The position numbers and the translations under genes were made by a program. Shown one piece after another: positions 34,825 through 43,212 of a stretch of 64,000 nucleotides of DNA. The notes below the pieces were generated by a model. The model was given only the letters and a program-made list of their open reading frames with translations. It was not told the DNA's origin and did not search any database. The number at the start of each line of letters is the position of its first letter. Within the stretch, counting starts at the first letter, position 1. Origin of the DNA: Actinomadura luteofluorescens (GTDB taxonomy: Bacteria; Actinomycetota; Actinomycetes; Streptosporangiales; Streptosporangiaceae); contig NZ_JACCBA010000001.1 of the NCBI RefSeq assembly GCF_013409365.1, positions 1,984,001-2,048,000 on the forward strand, read 5' to 3'.

Positions 34825-35385
34825 ATGGCGGATGTGGGGGTGCGGCCCGCGCGGCGCGCGGACGCGGCCGCCGTCGCCGGCATCCAGGTGCGGGCCTGGC
34901 GGCACGGGTACCGCGACCTGCTGCCGGCGGACGTCCTGAGCCAGGTGACCGGCGACGCCGCGGTGGAGGTGTGGCGCGACAAGTGGGCGGAGGCGGCGAC
35001 CGCGCCGCCGAGCCCGCGGCACCGGCTGCTGGTCGCGGTGGCGTCCGACCTCGTCGTGGGCTTCGCCGCGCACGCCCCGGCCGAGGACCCGGGCCTCGAC
35101 CCGTCCGGCACCGCCGAACTGATCACCCTGCTGGTCGACCCCCTGCACACGCGCGCCGGGCACGGCAGCCGGCTGCTCGCCGCCACCGTGGACCTGCTCC
35201 GCGACGACGGCTTCACCACCCTGATCTCATGGGTGTTCGAAGGCGACGAGGTGACGCGGTCGTTCCTCGGCTCGGCCGGGTGGGCGCCCGACGGGACGGC
35301 CCGGACGCTCGACATGGGCGAGCCCGTCCGGCAGATCCGGCTGCACACCGACATCAGCGCCGCGCCGGACGAGACCGGCTCCTAG
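34825..35385 (+). CDS. GNAT-family N-acetyltransferase
   Basis: The 186-residue protein opens MADVGVRPARRADAAAVAGI and carries the GNAT acetyl-CoA loop in VDPLHTRAGHGSRLLAATVD, between strands 4 and 5 (ELITLLVDP). It is a cytoplasmic acetyltransferase of unknown substrate. It follows the CGNR gene by 52 bases on the same strand. Confidence 0.88.
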   Translation: MADVGVRPARRADAAAVAGIQVRAWRHGYRDLLPADVLSQVTGDAAVEVWRDKWAEAATAPPSPRHRLLVAVASDLVVGFAAHAPAEDPGLDPSGTAELITLLVDPLHTRAGHGSRLLAATVDLLRDDGFTTLISWVFEGDEVTRSFLGSAGWAPDGTARTLDMGEPVRQIRLHTDISAAPDETGS

Positions 35386-35433
35386 CGAGGGGTCGGTGAG
35401 GCGCACGGGCGATCCGGCCATATCTTGGAGGTC

Positions 35434-37083
35434 GTGCCCGAGTCCGCTTTCCTGACGCCGCCCCGTGCCTCCGCACCGGCGCCCTCCGGCCGGCATCGCC
35501 GGCTGGGCCTGGTCGTGATGAGCCTCGGCGTCTCGCTGGTCGTGGTGGACGCCACCATCGTGGGCGTGCTGCTGCCCCGGATCGTCTCCGACCTGGGCCT
35601 GTCGACATCGGGCGCGGAGTGGGCGACCTCGGTGTACTCGCTGGTGTTCGCCGCGCTGCTCATCCCGTTCGGGCGGGCGGGCGACCTGGTCGGGCGCCGC
35701 CGGATGTTCGTGCTCGGGGTCTCGGTGTTCGCGGCGGCGAGCCTCGCCGCCGCACTGGCCCCCGGCGGCGCGGCCCTGATCGGCGCGCGGGCACTGCAGG
35801 GCGTCGGCGCCTCGATGCTCATGCCGGCGACGCTGTCCACGGTGAACGCGGTGTTCACCGGTCGGGACCGCGCCGTCGCCTTCGGCGTCTGGGGCTCGAT
35901 GATCAGCGGCATGGCGGCGCTCGGGCCGCTCGCGGGCGGAGCCCTGGCCACCGGCGGCGGCTGGCGGTGGGCGTTCGGGGTCAACCTGCCGCTCGGCGCC
36001 GCCCTGATCGCCGGAGCCCTGCGGTACATGCCCGAGACGCGCGCGCCCGCGCCGGGCGGCGTGCGGCGCGGGATCGACTGGGCGGGCGGCGCGCTGGCCG
36101 CCCTCGGCCTCGGCGCGCTCGTGTGGGGGATCATCGAGGGGCAGACGTACGGCTGGTGGGCCGCGACGCGCCCGTTCACCGTCGGCGCGTTGCGCTGGCC
36201 AGAGACCGCCCTGTCCCCCGTCCCCGCGGTCCTGGCGATCGGCGCCGTGCTGATCGCGGCGCTGGTCGTGGTCGAGCGGTCCCGGGCGGCGGCGGGACGG
36301 CCCGTGATGCTCGACCTCGCGCTGTTCCGCGTCCCCAACTTCCGGCGCGGCAACCTGACCTCCGCGCTGATCAACGTCGGCGAGCTCGGGCTGCTGTTCG
36401 TCCTGCCGCTGTTCCTGCTGGGCGTGCACGGCACGAACCCGCTGCAGATCAGCCTGGCGATCCTGCCGCTGGCCGTCGGAGCGTTCGTGTCCGGCGGATG
36501 CGCGGGCAGGCTCGCCGACAGGCGCGGCCCCCACCGGATCGTGCAGATCGGCCTGGTGCTGGAGGTCGCCGCGGTCCTCGGGCTGGCGCTCACCGTCTCC
36601 GCGACCACGGGCGGGCTCGGGCTCGCGCCGTGGATGCTGCTGTACGGGCTGGGCCTCGGGCTGACGTCGGCGCAGCTGGCGAACGTCTCGCTCGCGGACG
36701 TCCCGCCCGCGCAGTCGGGCCAGGCGTCCGGAACCCAGTCGACGGCCCGGCAGGTCGGCGCGGCCCTCGGCATCGCCGCGATCGGGACGGTGTTCGCGAC
36801 GAGCCTCGGGCACGCGATGACCGACCGGCTGGCGGGCTCGGCGCTGAGCCCGGAGCGCCGGGCGGCCCTCGCCCACGACCTGCGGCACAGCGCCGGGACC
36901 TCCGGACGTGATCTGCACGACACGCCCGGGCTGGCCGCCGAGGCGCACGCCGCGGACGCCAGCCTCGCCGTCGCGACCAGGAACGCGGCCCTGACCACCG
37001 CGGCGATCCTCGCCCTCGGGCTCGGGCCCGCGCTGCGCCTGCGCCCGAGCACTGATCTTCATCGGGAAGAATCGAAGCGCTAG
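35434..37083 (+). CDS. MFS transporter, EmrB/QacA (DHA2) type
   Basis: The protein has about 549 residues with roughly 14 hydrophobic segments, the DHA2 drug-proton antiporter layout. Motifs: VVDATIVGVLLPRIVSDLGL in helix 1, GRAGDLVGRRRMFVLG (motif A), GWRWAFGVNLPLGAALIAGA (motif C region). It exports drugs or metabolites across the inner membrane in exchange for protons. The start is uncertain: GTG 35434 and TTG 35425 both lie within or against the GGAGG at 35427-35431. No regulator is adjacent. Confidence 0.88.
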   Translation: MPESAFLTPPRASAPAPSGRHRRLGLVVMSLGVSLVVVDATIVGVLLPRIVSDLGLSTSGAEWATSVYSLVFAALLIPFGRAGDLVGRRRMFVLGVSVFAAASLAAALAPGGAALIGARALQGVGASMLMPATLSTVNAVFTGRDRAVAFGVWGSMISGMAALGPLAGGALATGGGWRWAFGVNLPLGAALIAGALRYMPETRAPAPGGVRRGIDWAGGALAALGLGALVWGIIEGQTYGWWAATRPFTVGALRWPETALSPVPAVLAIGAVLIAALVVVERSRAAAGRPVMLDLALFRVPNFRRGNLTSALINVGELGLLFVLPLFLLGVHGTNPLQISLAILPLAVGAFVSGGCAGRLADRRGPHRIVQIGLVLEVAAVLGLALTVSATTGGLGLAPWMLLYGLGLGLTSAQLANVSLADVPPAQSGQASGTQSTARQVGAALGIAAIGTVFATSLGHAMTDRLAGSALSPERRAALAHDLRHSAGTSGRDLHDTPGLAAEAHAADASLAVATRNAALTTAAILALGLGPALRLRPSTDLHREESKR

Positions 37084-37111
37084 TCCCCCTGTCGTCCCAC
37101 GAGAACAAGCG

Positions 37112-37984
37112 GTGACTGTGGCCACGCTCTCCCAATGGGTCGCCGGATCCCGGCCCCGCACCCTGCCCGCGTCCCTCGTTCCCGTCGTCGTCGGCACCGG
37201 CGTCGCCGTGGGCGAGGGCGACCCCGTCTGGTGGCGCGGCGTCCTCGCCGCCGTCGTCGCTCTCGTGCTGCAGATCGGGGTGAACTACTCCAACGACTAC
37301 AGCGACGGCATCCGCGGCACCGACGAGGACCGCGTCGGCCCGCTGCGGCTCGTCGGATCGAAGGCCGCCCCGCCCAAGCAGGTGCTGGCCGCCGCGCTCG
37401 GCTGCTTCCTCGTCGCCGCCGTGGCCGGGCTCGTCCTGGCCGCCGTGACGACGTGGTGGCTGCTGCTCGTCGGCGCGTTCGCGATCCTCGCCGCCTGGTT
37501 CTACACGGGCGGCAAGACGCCGTACGGGTACCGCGCGCTGGGCGAGGTCTCGGTGTTCGTCTTCTTCGGCCTCGTCGCCGTCGTCGGGACGACCTACGTC
37601 CAGATCGAAGAGCTGCCGTGGGAGGCCTGGGCGGCGGCGGTCCCGATCGGGCTGCTGGCGTGCGGGATGCTCGTCGCCAACAACCTGCGCGACATCCCCA
37701 CCGACCGGGAGTCGGGCAAGCGGACCCTCGCCGTCCTGCTGGGCGACCGCTGGACCCGGATCCTGTACGCGGCGTGCACCGCGCTGCCGTTCATGTTCGC
37801 CCTGGCCCTGGCGGCCCCGCACCCGTGGGCGCTGCTCGCGCTTCTCGCGGCGCCGCTGTCGCTGCCGCCGACGCAGAAGGTGCTGAACGGCGCGGCCGGC
37901 CCCGCCCTGATCCCGGTGCTCGGCGAGACCGGCCGGCTGCAGATCGCCTACGGCGTGCTGCTGGCGGTCGGCCTGGCGCTCTGA
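37112..37984 (+). CDS. menA: 1,4-dihydroxy-2-naphthoate polyprenyltransferase
   Basis: The GTG start at 37112 gives a 290-residue integral membrane UbiA-type prenyltransferase. The first Asp-rich motif NYSNDYSDGIRGTDEDR and the second NNLRDIPTDRESGKRTLAV are both present. MenA attaches the polyprenyl tail to DHNA in menaquinone synthesis. No other men gene is nearby, so the pathway is dispersed in this genome. Its 3' end overlaps the convergent membrane-protein gene by 37 bases. Confidence 0.93.
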   Translation: MTVATLSQWVAGSRPRTLPASLVPVVVGTGVAVGEGDPVWWRGVLAAVVALVLQIGVNYSNDYSDGIRGTDEDRVGPLRLVGSKAAPPKQVLAAALGCFLVAAVAGLVLAAVTTWWLLLVGAFAILAAWFYTGGKTPYGYRALGEVSVFVFFGLVAVVGTTYVQIEELPWEAWAAAVPIGLLACGMLVANNLRDIPTDRESGKRTLAVLLGDRWTRILYAACTALPFMFALALAAPHPWALLALLAAPLSLPPTQKVLNGAAGPALIPVLGETGRLQIAYGVLLAVGLAL

Positions 37985-38979
37985 CCCTCGGCCAGAGCGC
38001 TCCGGCTCTCGGCCAGCAGGACCGCGCCCGTCAGGCCGGTGACGAGCCCGGCGAGCACCCCGGCGAGGGCGACCAGGCCCGTGGCGGACGCGGCGTCCGG
38101 CGCCAGGAAGCCCGGCCGGCCGAGCACCACGAGCAGCCCGTAGAGGGACGCCGCGAACATGGTGCCGGACCCGGCCCAGGCGACGGCGAGCGGCACCGCG
38201 AACCGGCCCGGGCGCGCCGCGCGCCGGACGATCAGCACGAGCGCGGCCGCGGCGGCGACCGCCAGCAGTCCCTCCACACCGTCGGCCAGCTGCTGGGCCA
38301 GATTCCGGTCGGCGGCCTCGCGGCCGTGGAGGCCCGCCGTCCCTCCGAACGCCCAGTAGAGCTGCGCGGCGGCGAACACCGCGGCCGGGACCGCCGCACC
38401 GCGTGCCAGGAGCACCTGGAGCGCATGGGTCGGGCCCTTGGGGACGCTCCTGGTGCGGATCTCGAACGTCCGCGGCCACCGGTCGCGCGCGTACAGGACG
38501 AACGCCGTCAGCAGCCCGATGCCCTGCACGGTGAAGCCCGCGTAGACGACCCCGTACACCCAGCCCTGGAGCGCGTTGCCGTCGCCCGTGAGCGGCTCGG
38601 ACGAGAAGAGCGTCTGCAGGAGCGTCCCGAGTGGCACGGCGAGGACGATCGGCGCGAGCAGGCCCACCGCGACCCAGATCGGCGCCAGCACCAGCCATGC
38701 CGGGATCCGGCGGCCCCAGCGGAAGGTGAACGCCGCCGCCACCAGCACGGCCGCCGCGTCCATGCCCAGGGTGATCGCGTTGCCCACGTACAGCGCGGAG
38801 CCCTCGGCCGCGGCGGGGTCGTTCCAGCCGGCCGTGCTGCCCGCGAGCCACGCGATCTTGATGGTGAGGTAGGGGACGCACGCGGCGATCGTCACCGCGC
38901 AGACGGCCAGGCGGGCGCGCCCGGGGCCGCCGCGGGCAGCGAGCGTCGTCACGGCGGGCCGGTGAACTGAAACGGTCAT
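37948..38979 (-). CDS. Hypothetical multi-pass membrane protein
   Basis: Starting MTVSVHRPAVTTLAARGGPG, the 343-residue protein has about eight hydrophobic segments (for example LAVCAVTIAACVPYLTIKIA and the Gly/Leu/Val-rich C-terminal pair) with a short Ser/Ala-rich tail. An in-frame extension upstream to 39237 would add an Arg-rich, repeat-derived stretch and is rejected. No family is recognised. Confidence 0.75.
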   Translation of the reverse strand: MTVSVHRPAVTTLAARGGPGRARLAVCAVTIAACVPYLTIKIAWLAGSTAGWNDPAAAEGSALYVGNAITLGMDAAAVLVAAAFTFRWGRRIPAWLVLAPIWVAVGLLAPIVLAVPLGTLLQTLFSSEPLTGDGNALQGWVYGVVYAGFTVQGIGLLTAFVLYARDRWPRTFEIRTRSVPKGPTHALQVLLARGAAVPAAVFAAAQLYWAFGGTAGLHGREAADRNLAQQLADGVEGLLAVAAAAALVLIVRRAARPGRFAVPLAVAWAGSGTMFAASLYGLLVVLGRPGFLAPDAASATGLVALAGVLAGLVTGLTGAVLLAESRSALAEGQSARPTASSTP

Positions 38980-39061
38980 GGACCGACGATCCACCGGGCC
39001 GCCCGCCTCGCGCCTCCCGCCGCGGAGGGAGAGCGGCCGCACCGCTCCCCCGCGGGGGTGA

Positions 39062-39142
39062 GGCTGTGTTTCCACGTCCCGGCCCACTTCGCTCGCCTGG
39101 CGGCTGTGTTTGCACAGTCCCGGCCCACTTCGCTCGCCTGGC
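39062..39142. repeat. Tandem 40/41-base repeat in the 300-base extragenic island 38980-39279
   Basis: A unit beginning GGCTGTGTTT and ending CTTCGCTCGCCTGGC is present at 39062-39101 and 39102-39142 (one substitution and one extra A), and a third copy begins at 39143. The flank CTCGCCTGGCGGCTCGCT (39133-39150) nearly matches the repeat island at 12942-12960. Further on lie short hairpins (ATCGC-TTC-GCGAT near 39178; GGTCACGCG / CGCGTGGCC near 39232-39254). No gene is supported in this stretch. Confidence 0.75.
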
Positions 39143-39279
39143 GGCTCGCTACGTGACCGTGCCTGGGCGAACGCGGCATCGCTTCGCGATCTGCCCGGTT
39201 CCGCTCGCCTCCGGCTTCGCTGCACCGGCCAGGTCACGCGTTCGCGCGCGTGGCCGAGGGCTTTTCGAGACGGGGACTA

Positions 39280-39954
39280 CTAGGCCCAGTCGATCTCGGC
39301 GCGGCCGGCGTCGACGAGGGCCTTGTTGACGGCGCTGAACGGGCGCGTCCCGAAGAACTTCTTCGCGCTGAGCGGGCTCGGGTGCGCCGACTCGATCACG
39401 GTGTGCTGGGGACCGGTGACCAGGCGGGCCTTCTTGCGGGCGTAGGCGCCCCAGAGGACGAAAACAACGCGCTCGCTCTTGTCGTTCAGCGCGCGGATCG
39501 CGGCGTCGGTGAAGTCCTCCCAGCCCTTGCCCGCGTGCGAGCCCGCCTCGCCGCCCCGGACGGTCAGCACCGCGTTCAGCAGCAGGACGCCCTGGTCGGC
39601 CCAGCGGGTCAGGTCGCCGGACACCGGCGCGGGGACGTCGAGATCGGCCGCCAGTTCCTTGTAGATGTTGCGCAGCGACGGCGGAAGCCGGACGCCCTCG
39701 CGCACGCTGAAGCTCAACCCGTGCGCCTGGCCGGGGCCGTGGTAGGGATCCTGGCCGAGGATCAGGACGCGGGCGCCGTCGAACGGGCAGTGCCGGAACG
39801 CGTTGAAAAGGTCCTCGCGCGGCGGGTAGACGGTCTGCGCGTCGTACTCCCCCGCGACGAACGCGCCCAGCGCGGCGGTGCCGATCGGGTCGAGCAGCGG
39901 GTCGAGCCGCTCCCGCCAGTCGCCGGGCAGCAGTTCCATCAGGTCGAGGGACAT
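39280..39954 (-). CDS. ung: Uracil-DNA glycosylase, family 1
   Basis: The 224-residue protein has the family 1 water-activating motif GQDPYHGPGQAHGLSFS (catalytic Asp69), the LLLNAVLTV stretch and the minor-groove loop HPSPLS at 191-196 with its conserved His. It removes uracil from DNA to prevent C-to-T mutation, of special use in a GC-rich genome. It stands alone between the extragenic repeat island and the divergent modA gene. Confidence 0.95.
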   Translation of the reverse strand: MSLDLMELLPGDWRERLDPLLDPIGTAALGAFVAGEYDAQTVYPPREDLFNAFRHCPFDGARVLILGQDPYHGPGQAHGLSFSVREGVRLPPSLRNIYKELAADLDVPAPVSGDLTRWADQGVLLLNAVLTVRGGEAGSHAGKGWEDFTDAAIRALNDKSERVVFVLWGAYARKKARLVTGPQHTVIESAHPSPLSAKKFFGTRPFSAVNKALVDAGRAEIDWA

Positions 39955-40058
39955 CGTCGGGCCTCCGAGAAACGTGATCTCCAGTTGCCCGGAACACTAG
40001 TGCGAGCCTCTGACACGCCAGGGCCGAATCCAGGGACTCCGACCCCCCCAACCCTAGG

Positions 40059-40847
40059 ATGAGACAAATGCCCGATTCCCCCCATCGGCGGCGCCTTCGC
40101 GCGTCCGCGCTGCTCGCGGCGCTCGTCCTGCCCGCCCTCGGCGCGGGCTGCGGCGGCCCCTCCGGGCCGGTGACGCTCACCGTCCTCGCGACCTCCTCGA
40201 TGACGGAGGTGCTCGGCGAGATCGGTGAGGCCTACCACCAGCAGAACCCGGACGTCAGGCTGCGCTTCGCGTTCGGCGGGACGCCGGAGATCGCCGACCG
40301 CGTCGCCGAGCACGAACCCGCCGACGTCCTGGTGACGGCCGACGGCCCCAGCATGGACGAGGCAGCCGAGTACCTGGGCGGGCGCCGCCGCGTCATCGCC
40401 CGCGACACCCTCACGATCGCGGTCGGGCCGGGCAACCCCCGCCGGATCCGGGACCTGCGAGACCTGGCGCGGCCGGGCCTGCGGGTGGTCGTCGGCGCCG
40501 GCACGGTCCCGGTCGGCCGCTACACCCGCCAGGTCCTCGCCAAGGCGGGCGTGACCGTCCGGTGGAGCAGCGAGGAGATCGGCGCACGGGCCGTCCTGGA
40601 CCGGGTCCGCGCAGGCGAGGCCGACGCGGGCATCGTCTTCGTCACCGACCTGAACTCGGCCGGGATCGCGGCGAGCAGCGTGCCCATCCCGGCGGCCCAG
40701 AACGTCACCGCGTCCTTCCCCGCCGCGGTCGTCCGCGACAGCGGCCACGAGGACGCCGCGAACGCGTTCGTGGCGTGGCTGGTCACGCCCGACGCTCAGC
40801 GGCTGTTCAACAAGTACGGCTTCGTCACACCATCCGCTCCCCAGTGA
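40059..40847 (+). CDS. modA: Molybdate ABC transporter substrate-binding lipoprotein ModA
   Basis: The 262-residue protein has a lipoprotein signal (LVLPALGAGC) and a ModA-type periplasmic-binding fold: VTLTVLATSSMTEVLGEIGE, RFAFGGTPEIADRVAEHEPA, ADVLVTAD and GIVFVTDLNSAG. ModA captures molybdate or tungstate for ModBC. Neither modB nor modC follows; the next gene is ftsH. It is therefore an orphan binding protein or works with a transporter elsewhere. Confidence 0.85.
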   Translation: MRQMPDSPHRRRLRASALLAALVLPALGAGCGGPSGPVTLTVLATSSMTEVLGEIGEAYHQQNPDVRLRFAFGGTPEIADRVAEHEPADVLVTADGPSMDEAAEYLGGRRRVIARDTLTIAVGPGNPRRIRDLRDLARPGLRVVVGAGTVPVGRYTRQVLAKAGVTVRWSSEEIGARAVLDRVRAGEADAGIVFVTDLNSAGIAASSVPIPAAQNVTASFPAAVVRDSGHEDAANAFVAWLVTPDAQRLFNKYGFVTPSAPQ

Positions 40848-40952
40848 CCCTCGGGGAACGGATGAGAGCCGACTTCCGTTTACCTCCCCGGAGCCCCCCA
40901 GGGCTCGGGAACACCTGATCGCCCCGGCCTCCGGGGCGCGTTGTACGGGGAG

Positions 40953-43025
40953 ATGCGACACGTGCCGGACCAGCGACCCGCGCCACAGCCCGACGGGACA
41001 CCGAACGGGACGCCGCCGCACGCCGGCGCGCAGCGCTCCGGCACGGCCGAGCCCGGCCGACGCCAGTCCGTGCCGCCCCGCAGCGACCCGGACCAGCCCT
41101 GGCGCGCCGAAGGCGTCCCCGACCGGCGGGAGAAGCGGCCGCGCGGCCTGCGCGCGGGCGGCTGGAAGCCGAACCGGAACAACGCGGTCTTCTGGGCGCT
41201 GCTGCTGGCCGTCTTCGGGCTGAGCTACGTCTCCATGCACCTCACCGGCCAGAAGGAGCGGGTGACGGTCCCCTACACGGCGTTCACCCAGCAGGTCGCC
41301 GCCGGGAACGTGAAGGACGTCTACACCAAGGGCTACCAGATCCAGGGCCAGCTGAAGAGCAAGCGGCCGGTGCCGGGGCACGCGGAGAAGACCTACTCCT
41401 CGTTCGAGACGCTGCGCCCCGCGTTCGCCGACGACAAGATCTACACCGAGATGGTGGCCAAGGGCGTCGAGGTCGAGGCCAAGCCGGTCAACGAGGACCG
41501 CGGCCTGCTCGCCAACCTGCTGCTGTCGCTGCTGCCGACCCTGCTGTTCGTCGGACTGTGGATCGGCGTGATGGTGTGGCTGCAGCGTCGCATGTCCGGC
41601 GGGGGCGGCCTCATGGGCGGCTTCAACCGCTCCCCCAAGCCCGTGGCCGCGGACGACAAGCGCGCCACGTTCGCCGACGTCGCCGGCATCGACGAGGTCG
41701 AGGCGGAGCTCAGCGAGATCGTCGACTTCCTCAAGGACCCCGGCAAGTACCGCCGGATGGGCGCCCGCGTCCCCCGCGGCGTGCTGCTGACCGGCGCGCC
41801 CGGCACCGGCAAGACGCTGCTCGCCCGCGCCGTCGCGGGCGAGGCCGACGTCCCGTTCTACTCCGCGGCCGCGTCGGAGTTCATCGAGATGGTCGTCGGC
41901 GTCGGCGCCGCCCGCGTCCGCGAACTGTTCACCGAGGCCCGCAAGACCGCCCCCTCGATCATCTTCATCGACGAGATCGACACCATCGGGCGGGCGCGCG
42001 GCGGCGGCGCCAGCATGGGCGGCCACGACGAGCGCGAGCAGACCCTCAACCAGATCCTCACCGAGATGGACGGCTTCTCCGGCTCGGAGGGCGTCGTCGT
42101 CATCGCGGCGACGAACCGTCCCGACATCCTGGACCCGGCCCTGATGCGCCCCGGCCGGTTCGACCGGCAGGTCGCGGTGTCCCCGCCCGACCTGGACGGG
42201 CGCGTCGCGATCCTCGGCGTCCACACCCGCGACGTCCCCCTCGCCGCCGACGCCGACATCCTCTCGGTGGCGAGGATGACGCCCGGGATGACCGGCGCCG
42301 AGCTCGCCAACCTGGTCAACGAGGCCGCCCTGCTCGCCGTCAAGCGCGAGAAGGACGCCGTGGACATGGACGACTTCCAGACCGCCCTGGAGAAGGTGCA
42401 GCTCGGCACCCGGCGCTCCCTGGTCATGCCGTTCGAGGAGCGCCGCCGAACGTCGTACCACGAGTCCGGGCACGGCCTGCTCGGCATGCTCCAGCCGGGC
42501 GCCGACCCCGTCCGCAAGATCACGATCGTGCCGCACGGCCGCGCGCTCGGCGTCACCGTCTCCACCCCCGACGACGACCGCTACGCCTACGACGAGCGCT
42601 ACCTGCGCGGCCGTATCATCGGCGCGCTCGGCGGCATGGCCGCCGAGGAACTGGTCTTCGGCGTGATCACCACCGGCTCGGAGAGCGACCTGGAGCAGGT
42701 CACCAAGATCGCCCGCGGGATGGTGGGCCGCTGGGGCATGTCCCAGAAGATCGGCCCCCTGTCGATCCTCCCGGCGGACGGATCGGACCCGATGGGCCAG
42801 TACGCCGCCCAGGGCACCCTGGACGCCGTCGACCTGGAGGCCCGCCGGATCGTCGACGAGTGCTACGCCGAGGCCCTGGAGACCCTCCGCACCCACCGCG
42901 ACAAGCTGGACTCCCTCGCCGCCGCCCTCCTGGAGGCCGAGACCCTCGACGAGTCCGCCGCATACGCCGCCGCCGGCGTGGACCGCACCATCCGCGAGGT
43001 GGACCTCTCCAAATCCCACCGCTGA
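40953..43025 (+). CDS. ftsH: FtsH-family ATP-dependent zinc metalloprotease
   Basis: The protein (690 residues from ATG 40953) has a Pro/Arg-rich cytoplasmic N-terminal tail of about 77 residues, helix 1 at about 78-95, an external domain of about 95 residues, helix 2, an AAA module (Walker A GAPGTGKT near 280, Walker B FIDEID) and the M41 zinc site HESGH at 503-507 with a later SESDLEQVT ligand segment. FtsH degrades misfolded membrane and regulatory proteins. The context (next to orphan modA and a Uma2 remnant) differs from the usual tilS-hpt-ftsH-folE site, so this is probably a second paralogue. A TTG start at 40941 is possible. Confidence 0.92.
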   Translation: MRHVPDQRPAPQPDGTPNGTPPHAGAQRSGTAEPGRRQSVPPRSDPDQPWRAEGVPDRREKRPRGLRAGGWKPNRNNAVFWALLLAVFGLSYVSMHLTGQKERVTVPYTAFTQQVAAGNVKDVYTKGYQIQGQLKSKRPVPGHAEKTYSSFETLRPAFADDKIYTEMVAKGVEVEAKPVNEDRGLLANLLLSLLPTLLFVGLWIGVMVWLQRRMSGGGGLMGGFNRSPKPVAADDKRATFADVAGIDEVEAELSEIVDFLKDPGKYRRMGARVPRGVLLTGAPGTGKTLLARAVAGEADVPFYSAAASEFIEMVVGVGAARVRELFTEARKTAPSIIFIDEIDTIGRARGGGASMGGHDEREQTLNQILTEMDGFSGSEGVVVIAATNRPDILDPALMRPGRFDRQVAVSPPDLDGRVAILGVHTRDVPLAADADILSVARMTPGMTGAELANLVNEAALLAVKREKDAVDMDDFQTALEKVQLGTRRSLVMPFEERRRTSYHESGHGLLGMLQPGADPVRKITIVPHGRALGVTVSTPDDDRYAYDERYLRGRIIGALGGMAAEELVFGVITTGSESDLEQVTKIARGMVGRWGMSQKIGPLSILPADGSDPMGQYAAQGTLDAVDLEARRIVDECYAEALETLRTHRDKLDSLAAALLEAETLDESAAYAAAGVDRTIREVDLSKSHR

Positions 43026-43069
43026 CCCGCCCCTTCACCCGTGTCACCCCAAGGTGTTCACCGGCCGAT

Positions 43070-43195
43070 ACCGCGTCCGGCGACTACCTGGAGGCGGTGA
43101 GCTGGGAGTTCGGTGAGGCGGTCAAACTGCCGGAGCCGTTCGGCCTGGAGATCACCACCGACGAGTGGGAGCCCTGGCAGCGCGGACAGGGCTGA
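43070..43195 (+). pseudogene. Remnant of a Uma2-family (DUF820) gene, C-terminal end only
   Basis: The frame ending at 43195 reads DYLEAVSWEFGEAVKLPEPF followed by GLEITTDEWEP. This is the typical end of Uma2 proteins (a strand ending in LPEPFGLEI and a short helix), a restriction-endonuclease-like family common in many copies in actinomycetes. The N-terminal part with the catalytic residues is missing: upstream in this frame is only the end of ftsH. It is probably a decayed relic left after deletion. Confidence 0.6.
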
Positions 43196-43212
43196 GGGGC
43201 GTCTGCTCGCTC

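Noticed and set aside
38980..39237. N-terminal extension of the membrane-protein gene
   Set aside because: The extra 86 residues come from the repeat island and contain Arg/Ser-rich sequence without a ribosome-binding site; the MTVSV start is preferred.
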